A stretch of DNA of 64,000 nt, from positions 42,820-106,819 of the forward strand of contig CAZVZK010000015.1 in assembly GCA_964630925.1 (NCBI GenBank), written 5' to 3'. Below the pieces are notes generated by a model that was not told where the DNA came from, did no database searches, and saw only the letters and a program-made list of their open reading frames with translations. The position numbers and the translations under genes are program-made. The DNA is from RGDT01 sp964630925 (GTDB lineage Bacteria; Planctomycetota; Planctomycetia; Gemmatales; Gemmataceae). Each line of letters starts with the position of its first letter. Positions within the stretch are counted from its first letter, which is position 1. This document shows positions 58,786-64,000 of this stretch, one piece after another.

Positions 58786-60006
58786 ATGTCCCACCGGCTT
58801 ACGGCCCTCGCCCTCCTGCTGCTCCCCGGCCTCGCGGCCGCCGGGCCCCTCCTGTGCGTGTCACCCGACGGCGCCAGGCTCGCCGCCGTCAACGCCGATA
58901 CCTCGACCGTCGCCATCATCGACCTCGCGGGCCGCAAGACGCTCCACGAGGTGGCCATCGGATCGCGCGCCGAGGCGGCGGCCTGGGTCAACAACCGTGT
59001 CCTCGCCGTCAACATCTACCACCAGTGGAAGGTGGCGCTCATCGACACCCACACGGGGGAGGAGCTGGAGGGGATCGATCTCGACGGGCAGGCGTGCGGC
59101 CTGGCCGTCACCCGCGACGGCAAGACCGCGTATGTGGCCCACGACGACAAGGAAGGCAAGGTCAGCGTCATCGATCTGGAGGGGGGGAAGGTCACGAAGA
59201 AACTCCCCGCCGGCGTGTTCCCCGGCGCCGTGTCCCTCGCGCCGGACGAGCGGACGCTGTACGTGACCGAGCGGAAAGCCGGCGTCCTGGCCATCGACCT
59301 CTCCTCCGGCGAGGCCGCCCCCATCACGGGGGGCCACGCCGCCCGCCACTACCTCCGCCCGAAGGCCATGGAGATCCTCCTCCAGGAGCTCACCCTCGAC
59401 GGCTACATGCTGGCCGGCTTCGCCCTCTTCGCGCTGCTCGCCCGCGTCCTGTTCTGGCCGGCCCGGCCGACGCCCGGCCAGCGGCTGCCGTATGCCGCCG
59501 TCGCGGTGATCCTCGTCGGCGCCGTCGCCGTGCCGGCGAGCTGGCCACACGCCGTCGCCGCCTGGGGCTGGCTCGGGTCGCTCCGTCAGGCCGACGTCCT
59601 CTCGATCGCCCATTACTGCATCGTGTGGTACGTCCTCATCGTGCAGGTGCTCGTCCTGGTCGGCTGGTGGCGTGGCTGGCGCTGGGTGCGGGGCTTCTGG
59701 CTCCGTTTCATGCATCTGCTGTGCATCGTCATTGTCGCCGGGCAGGCGCTCAACGGCTGGGAGTGCCCGGTCACGACCTGGGACCGCGACCTGCGCGGCG
59801 GCGACCTCGCCAACCTCGACGGCTCCTGGCCGCTCGCACATCTGGCCAACCGTGCCCTGTATACCCCTGTACCCGACCTCACGCCGTACCTCCGCGGCTA
59901 CGCCCTGTTCGCCTGTCTGGTGTTCCTCTCCTGGATCCTCGTCCGCCCCGAGGTCGGCCCGCCCCCCCAGGCGACGGGCAGCGAAACGCCTGTTCAGTCA
60001 GGGTGA
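58786..60006 (+). CDS. Propeller-repeat protein fused to a DUF2784-like membrane domain
   Basis: 406 residues. Signal peptide (LTALALLLLPGLAAAG), then about 170 residues of YVTN-type repeats (LCVSPDGARLAAVNADTSTV, YVAHDDKEGKVSVIDLEGGK, LYVTERKAGVLAIDLSSGEA), too few for a closed propeller. Five or six membrane helices follow. The segment FWLRFMHLLCIVIVAGQALN, then GWECPVTTWDRDLR, is like DUF2784. It may be a real fusion or the product of a deletion between two genes. The terminator at 60096 lies behind it. Confidence 0.72.
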   Translation: MSHRLTALALLLLPGLAAAGPLLCVSPDGARLAAVNADTSTVAIIDLAGRKTLHEVAIGSRAEAAAWVNNRVLAVNIYHQWKVALIDTHTGEELEGIDLDGQACGLAVTRDGKTAYVAHDDKEGKVSVIDLEGGKVTKKLPAGVFPGAVSLAPDERTLYVTERKAGVLAIDLSSGEAAPITGGHAARHYLRPKAMEILLQELTLDGYMLAGFALFALLARVLFWPARPTPGQRLPYAAVAVILVGAVAVPASWPHAVAAWGWLGSLRQADVLSIAHYCIVWYVLIVQVLVLVGWWRGWRWVRGFWLRFMHLLCIVIVAGQALNGWECPVTTWDRDLRGGDLANLDGSWPLAHLANRALYTPVPDLTPYLRGYALFACLVFLSWILVRPEVGPPPQATGSETPVQSG

Positions 60007-60034
60007 GATTCCGCGAAGCCGCGCATTTTTCCGC

Positions 60035-60063
60035 ATTGACAGGAATTACCGCCCCCGATAGTA
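60035..60063 (+). promoter_or_regulatory. Consensus sigma70 promoter without a coding start close by
   Basis: TTGACA (60035-60040), exactly 17 bases, TAGTAT (60058-60063). It is the best promoter match seen in the window. Transcription would begin near 60070, only some 25 bases before a strong terminator. Confidence 0.65.
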
Positions 60064-60069
60064 TCCTCA

Positions 60070-60132
60070 CCATTCCGGCCTCTTCTCTGTTCCGGCCCCG
60101 CGGTCACGGTCCCCGTGATCGCGGGGTTTTTT
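60070..60132 (+). ncRNA. Candidate short transcript or attenuated leader
   Basis: Bounded by the promoter at 60035-60063 and the terminator at 60096-60132. The RNA would be about 60 bases, with a C/T-rich 5' part (CTTCTCTG) and the terminator hairpin. A CCGGCC...GGCC pairing at 60076-60097 could compete with the terminator stem, as in an attenuator. No known RNA family is recognised. Confidence 0.35.
60096..60132 (+). terminator. Rho-independent terminator
   Basis: A 14-base stem, CCCCGCGGTCACGG with CCGTGATCGCGGGG (one G-T pair), around a short loop, followed by six T residues (60127-60132). It would end both the transcript of the gene ending at 60006 and any short RNA started at about 60070. 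Confidence 0.85.
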
Positions 60133-60215
60133 CGTCACGCCTCCCCCCCGCGCCGGTATCCATCCCCCGTCCGGGCCGGATGTTGCGCCCGAAGTTCGCG
60201 ATTTGGGCTGGCCAT

Positions 60216-60234
60216 CCATCGTATAATGCGATGG
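60216..60234 (+). promoter_or_regulatory. -10 box enclosed in a perfect dyad
   Basis: CCATCG and CGATGG flank TATAATG, placing TATAAT (60222-60227) at the centre of a 6-base dyad. No good -35 stands at 17 bases. It is a plausible promoter-operator for the hypothetical gene at 60265. Confidence 0.4.
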
Positions 60235-60264
60235 TTAGACCTCTTCTCATCGAATGGAGGCCAC

Positions 60265-60639
60265 ATGCTCACCCCCGAGTGCCTGGGCGAGCTGCGTTCG
60301 GCATGGCTGCCCAACATCCCCGATTGCGCCCTCGCCCGGCTCATCGACCTCCTCGATAAGGGCAGCCCGCTCCTCATCAGCGGCTGCTTCACCCGCGCAG
60401 TCCCCCAGGGTTGCCTGGCTTCCCACATCGCCTGGAATCATCCGTCCACCGAGCATCTGTGCATCGACGCCGGTATTACCTGGTTACACCGCGTCGCCGG
60501 GCTGAACCCGGCCACCTCGCACGTCCTCCGCGAGTGGGATCTGCGCGGGGCCTCCGACGTGGCCCTGCGCCGTGACCTCATCGGCGAGCTGGACGCCGAG
60601 CGCGCACGCCGCAACGAGGAGTGCCTCGTCCCCTGCTGA
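60265..60639 (+). CDS. Hypothetical soluble protein
   Basis: 124 residues from the ATG at 60265 with GGAGG six bases upstream; the frame starting at 60115 would run across the terminator. Not recognised. The sequence has two helices at the start (CLGELRSAWLP, CALARLIDLLDKG), a central SHIAWNHPSTEHLCIDAGIT and a C-terminal basic/acidic helix (LRRDLIGELDAERARRNEE). It precedes the methyltransferase by eight bases. Confidence 0.65.
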   Translation: MLTPECLGELRSAWLPNIPDCALARLIDLLDKGSPLLISGCFTRAVPQGCLASHIAWNHPSTEHLCIDAGITWLHRVAGLNPATSHVLREWDLRGASDVALRRDLIGELDAERARRNEECLVPC

Positions 60640-60647
60640 GGGCCGCC

Positions 60648-61310
60648 ATGCCGCTCCCCCGCGTCCTCGAGACCGAATTGATGGACACGGCGGAGGAGGC
60701 CGCCGGCTACGACGCCATGGACCACTCCGGCGTCAACCGCGTCTTCGCCGCCGACTTCCTGGCGCTTTACCCCGGCGTCGGCCCCGTCCTCGACGTGGGC
60801 ACCGGCACCGCCCAGATCCCCATCGAGATGTGCCGCCAGCGCCCCGGCCTGCACGTCACCGCCGCCGACGCCGCCGCACACATGATCGCCCTGGCGGAGA
60901 AGAACGTCGCCGCCGCCGGCCTCGCGGGCCGAGTCATGCCGGTCCTGGCCAACGCCCGGCGCCTGACCTGGCCGGACGGCCATTTCGCCGCCGTGGTGTC
61001 GAACAGCATCGTCCACCACATCCCCGACCCCGAGGGCGTCCTGGCCGAGATGGTGCGTGTCCTAGCCCCCGGCGGGTGCCTGTTCGTCCGCGACCTGCTG
61101 CGCCCCGACTACCTGCCGACGCTGGAGCGGCTGGTCGAGCTGTACGCGGCGGGGGCGACGGACCACCAACGGCAGATGTTCCGCGATTCGCTGCACGCGG
61201 CGTTGACCCTCGACGAGGTGCGGGCGCTGGCGCGTCCCCTTGGTTTCGACGGCGACTCGGTGCGGCAGACGACCGACCGCCACTGGACCTGGGCGGCCAT
61301 GCGGCCATGA
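60648..61310 (+). CDS. SAM-dependent class I methyltransferase
   Basis: 220 residues from the ATG at 60648 (GAGGG upstream). It has PVLDVGTGTAQIPIEMCRQR (motif I), VTAADAAAHMIALAEKNVAA and the motif II/III region FAAVVSNSIVHHIPDPEGVL and LAPGGCLFVRDLLRPDY. Many relatives methylate small molecules or quinone precursors; the acceptor is unknown. Its stop overlaps the permease start (ATGA), which suggests linked function or dosage. Confidence 0.86.
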   Translation: MPLPRVLETELMDTAEEAAGYDAMDHSGVNRVFAADFLALYPGVGPVLDVGTGTAQIPIEMCRQRPGLHVTAADAAAHMIALAEKNVAAAGLAGRVMPVLANARRLTWPDGHFAAVVSNSIVHHIPDPEGVLAEMVRVLAPGGCLFVRDLLRPDYLPTLERLVELYAAGATDHQRQMFRDSLHAALTLDEVRALARPLGFDGDSVRQTTDRHWTWAAMRP

Positions 61311-62074
61311 ACGGCTTCCTCGACTGGCTGGAAGGGATGGGGCGGGCGGCCCAGTTCGCCTGGCGGGCGACGCTGCTGTTGCCCTCCGCCTTCCTGCGTC
61401 CGTGGACGCTGCTGTCGCAGCTCTACGGCGTGCTGATCGGGGGCCTGCCGCTGGCGGCCACGGCGGGGGTGGCGATGGGGCTGGTGTCGTGGATGCACCT
61501 GCGGTCGGCGGTGGCGAACACGGCGCTGCCGGGGGCGGTGCAGCAGTTGCCGACGTATTACGCGCTGGCGGTGGTGCTGGTGCTGGCGCCGCTGGCGGCG
61601 GGGCTGATCACGGCGGGGCGCAGCGGGGCCAGCCTGGGCGCCGAGCTGGGGTCGATGACCTTGACGGAGCAGGTCGATGCCCTGGAGGTGCTGGGCCGCC
61701 CGGCCCTGCGTGAATTGGTGGCCCCGCGTCTGGCGGCGTGCATGATCGCGCTGCCGGTGCTGACGGTGCTGATCGCCTACCTGGCCATCGGCGCCGGCTG
61801 GGTGGCGGAGATGACCGGCGGCACGCTGTCGGGTCGGGAGTTCCTCAACGCGACGCTGGAGAAGCTGCGTCTGGCGCACACGGCGGCGCACACGCTGAAG
61901 ACGGCGGTGTACGGGTGGCTGATCGGGCTGGCGGGGTGCTGGCACGGCCTGCGGGCGGAGGGCGGGACGGAGGGCGTGGGCGTGGCGGCGACGCGCGGGG
62001 TGGTGGTGTCGATCTTCCTGGTGCTGGTGGCCGACGTGGTGCTGGTGCGCATCATCCAACTGCTGGTGGGATGA
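61307..62074 (+). CDS. MlaE-family ABC transporter permease
   Basis: 255 residues, five membrane helices. GRSGASLGAELGSMTLTEQV and DALEVLGRPALRELVAPRLA are the conserved EQ-type motif of MlaE/YrbE permeases, which move phospholipids between membranes with an ATPase (MlaF) and an MCE protein. Neither partner is next to it here, so it may use components encoded elsewhere. The start is coupled to the methyltransferase stop. Confidence 0.9.
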   Translation: MNGFLDWLEGMGRAAQFAWRATLLLPSAFLRPWTLLSQLYGVLIGGLPLAATAGVAMGLVSWMHLRSAVANTALPGAVQQLPTYYALAVVLVLAPLAAGLITAGRSGASLGAELGSMTLTEQVDALEVLGRPALRELVAPRLAACMIALPVLTVLIAYLAIGAGWVAEMTGGTLSGREFLNATLEKLRLAHTAAHTLKTAVYGWLIGLAGCWHGLRAEGGTEGVGVAATRGVVVSIFLVLVADVVLVRIIQLLVG

Positions 62075-62463
62075 GGCCTCGGGCCGCTCGCCTGGTGCGG
62101 CGACGGGGGGAGTGGCGGACCTCGAAGGACGCGGCGCGGGCCGGCGGGGGGCGTGAACGCGAGGGGATCTCTCGGCGGCGACACGGGTCCGGCGGGGGAT
62201 ACCGGCACGGGTGGCCGCGCCGGCGCGAGAGGCGGCAATCACGGGCAGGCCCGGACGCGCCTCGCCCGCCCCGGCACGGAGGCACGGCCACCCCGTCCCC
62301 TTGCCGGAGGCGCCCTTCCGGCGTAGCCTTTGCCTCGTTCCCCCGGCGGCATCGAGCAAAGAAGCCGTCCGATTCCGCGAATCACCGAGAGACGAGCCGC
62401 CGGCCCGCCCGCGCCGGGGTGGCACCGTTTCATCGAAACCGAGAACGAACCGAGAGGGCCGCC
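62075..62463. other. Gene-free region
   Basis: 389 bases, G+C-rich and Arg/Gly-coding in every frame. I see no repeat, hairpin, promoter or coding signal I would trust. Confidence 0.5.
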
Positions 62464-63333
62464 ATGTCCACGCCTGCCACCCCGCCCGCGTCGCCGATGA
62501 GCCCCCCGACGCCTCCCAAGGACGACACCCCGAATGAGGTGACCGTCGTCAGCCATTCGACGCTGCTGTACTGGTGGCCGGTGTGGGCGTGCGGCTTCAT
62601 CATGGCGGCCCTGACGGCCATCGACGGCTCGCTGATGGCGACGGTGCCGGCGGGATCGACCTACTCCGCCCAGGTCATCACGACGAAGAACAGCAAGGGC
62701 GAGGAGGTCCGGGAGAATCATTGGGTCATCGACACGCGCAGGACGCCTCTGGACAAGGAGACGGCGCCGAAGGACCCCTACCTGCACGTGGCCCAGAACA
62801 AGTCGTTCGGCGTCATCTTCTTCACGGTGCTGATGCTGGTGGTGTTCATCACCAACGTGCCGCTGCGCGGCATGTGGTCGTTCCTGATCATCATCATGGT
62901 GGTGCTGATCTCGCTCATCCTGCACCTGGCGGGGCTGTGGGGCCCCATCGTCGAGCGGCTCCACTACCTGGACGTGCGCATCAACATGGGCGGCTACCTG
63001 TTCGTCTCCATCGCCCTGTTCGTGCTGTGGACGCTCACCATCGTCTTCTTCGACCGGCGCATCTACATCGTGTTCACGCCCGGCCAGTTCCGGGTCTGCA
63101 CGGAGATCGGCGGCGGCGAGAAGGTGTTCGACGTGATGGGCATGAAGATGGAGAAGCAGCAGAGCGACTTCTTCCGCCACACGGTCCTCGGCCTGGGCGC
63201 CGGCGACCTGATCGTCAAGACCTCCGGCGCCACCAACGAGCACTTCGACCTGCACAACGTGCTGTGGATCAACAGCAAGGTGCAGAAGATCGAGGACATG
63301 CTCCAGAAGCGGAAGGTCATGGAGAGCAAGTAG
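62464..63333 (+). CDS. Multi-helix membrane protein, paralogue of the gene at 28863
   Basis: 289 residues, GAGAGGGCC upstream. After a Pro/Thr-rich start it reads LLYWWPVWACGFIMAALTAI, NKSFGVIFFTVLMLVVFITN, MWSFLIIIMVVLISLILHLA and GYLFVSIALFVLWTLTIVFF, then a soluble tail with VFTPGQFRVCTEIGGGEKVF and FRHTVLGLGAGDLIVKTSGA. It aligns along its whole length with the 259-residue protein at 28863-29642, except for a 30-residue insert after helix 1 (SKGEEVRENHWVID). Function unknown; the tail may be a PH-type domain. Confidence 0.8.
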   Translation: MSTPATPPASPMSPPTPPKDDTPNEVTVVSHSTLLYWWPVWACGFIMAALTAIDGSLMATVPAGSTYSAQVITTKNSKGEEVRENHWVIDTRRTPLDKETAPKDPYLHVAQNKSFGVIFFTVLMLVVFITNVPLRGMWSFLIIIMVVLISLILHLAGLWGPIVERLHYLDVRINMGGYLFVSIALFVLWTLTIVFFDRRIYIVFTPGQFRVCTEIGGGEKVFDVMGMKMEKQQSDFFRHTVLGLGAGDLIVKTSGATNEHFDLHNVLWINSKVQKIEDMLQKRKVMESK

Positions 63334-63477
63334 GGGTCAGGGGTCAGGGGTCAGGGGTCAGGGGTCAGGAAGAAGAAGAGAAACAAGAGAACAGCCAGTG
63401 AACAGCCGGCCCTCGGCTGTTCGCTGGCTGTTCTTCTTGGTTGTCACTGACCACTGACCCCTGACCCCTGACCCCTC
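63333..63477. repeat. Inverted repeat built on 7-base GGGGTCA units
   Basis: Five GGGGTCA units in a row (63333-63367), a central hairpin of GAACAGCCAGYGAACAGCCG type and inverse TGACCCC units at the right edge (about 63448-63477). The first unit overlaps the stop codon of the membrane-protein gene. It lies between convergent genes. Confidence 0.8.
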
Positions 63478-63489
63478 GGCCCGTGGCCC

Positions 63490-63852
63490 CTATTCGGCGG
63501 GCCACTCCTCCTTGACCGGCTGCACGAAGTACGTCTGCTTCTTGTCCGTCTTCATCTGCTCGGCCTTCTCGTCCGCCGCCTTGCGGTCGGAGTAGGGGAA
63601 TTTCGCGATGGGCTTGTGCGCGTTGTCGTACACCACCCAGACGACACGCTTGCGCACCTGCTTGACGGTCTTCTTGCGGGGCGCCTTCGGCTCACCGGCC
63701 GCCTTCTTCTTCGCCGCCTTCTTCGGCTTCACCACCTCGTCGCCGATCACCGCGGCCTCGCCGCCGGACTCGCCGCGCTCGCGCTCGCGCGCCGCCAGCG
63801 CGTCCGCCTCGTCCCTCAGCTCGTGCAGCTTGCGCCCTTTTGCCCTGGCCAT
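63490..63852 (-). CDS. Small basic Lys/Ala-rich protein
   Basis: 120 residues. A charged N-terminal helix (LHELRDEADALAARERERG), a Lys/Ala/Pro linker (PKKAAKKKAAGEPKAPRKK) and a compact C-terminal domain (VVWVVYDNAHKPIAKFPYSD, then ADEKAEQMKTDKKQTYFVQP). The basic linker could bind nucleic acid. No family is recognised. GAGGACGAAGG precedes the ATG. Confidence 0.68.
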   Translation of the reverse strand: MARAKGRKLHELRDEADALAARERERGESGGEAAVIGDEVVKPKKAAKKKAAGEPKAPRKKTVKQVRKRVVWVVYDNAHKPIAKFPYSDRKAADEKAEQMKTDKKQTYFVQPVKEEWPAE

Positions 63853-64000
63853 GGTGCCTTCGTCCTCTGGATCGCGCTCGTGTCCGAATAGTCAGAGTAT
63901 CGGCCGGCCCCGGCCGCCGCAAGCGCACTTCCCCGCGGCAATCCCCGGGGGCGCACGACACGGTTTGCAAGGGTGGCGGGTGGTTTCGAGGGGTCATCGC

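Overview
The window (about 70% G+C, no rRNA, one tRNA) looks like chromosome from a planctomycete close to the Gemmataceae. Pointers are the TIGR02996 repeat-companion domain at the N-terminus of five intact proteins, the DUF1501 and PSD1 (DUF1549/DUF1553) pair, a large WD40 Ser/Thr kinase, a secreted PQQ-propeller protein starting WPGWRGP, a DUF2617 protein and many small secreted or membrane hypotheticals. There is no phage, plasmid, CRISPR array or classical defence island.

Layout. 0-11.3 kb: two SUKH proteins, an LRR protein with a downstream secreted amidohydrolase, a frameshifted DUF4365 gene, a fused duplicate remnant of the LRR-amidohydrolase pair, then DUF1501 and PSD1 genes. 11.4-24.3 kb: tRNA-His, a secreted Gly-rich repeat protein, FmdB-like zinc ribbon, rhomboid protease, RHH/zinc protein, PLP decarboxylase, N-acyl-D-amino-acid deacylase, a TIGR02996-FGE protein, the SNF2 helicase and SWIM pair, PQQ propeller and DUF2617. 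24.7-36.1 kb: kinase-WD40, PH-like membrane proteins, redoxin, a second FGE-like protein, GNAT, zinc-ribbon membrane protein, creatininase family, a decayed patch and two tandem DUF6585-like proteins. 36.2-46.7 kb: enolase-superfamily enzyme, a RAYT-like HUH transposase flanked by its own palindromic repeats, HslVU, three TPM-domain proteins, hemC, YbaK, a tandem alpha/beta hydrolase and coaD. 47.2-58.2 kb: M19 dipeptidase, an L,D-transpeptidase-like protein, a second TIGR02996-LRR protein, a CusA/CzcA efflux operon and an FGGY kinase. 58.2-64 kb: DinB, a propeller-membrane fusion, a small-transcript candidate, a methyltransferase with an MlaE permease, and a paralogue of the 29-kb membrane protein.

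The most notable system is at 37.3-38.2 kb. A Y1/HUH transposase gene sits between two 100-bp REPIN-like elements in inverted orientation. A third full copy lies at 44.1 kb and a single half-element at 32.9 kb. Two further palindrome pairs with the classical GTAG head lie at 8.2 and 51.2 kb, and other large inverted repeats fill gene junctions. Genes run in short, tightly packed runs with ATGA or GTGA overlaps, and many starts were moved downstream of the longest reading frame to a signal peptide or Shine-Dalgarno site. All functional calls rest on motif recognition by eye; no database search was run.
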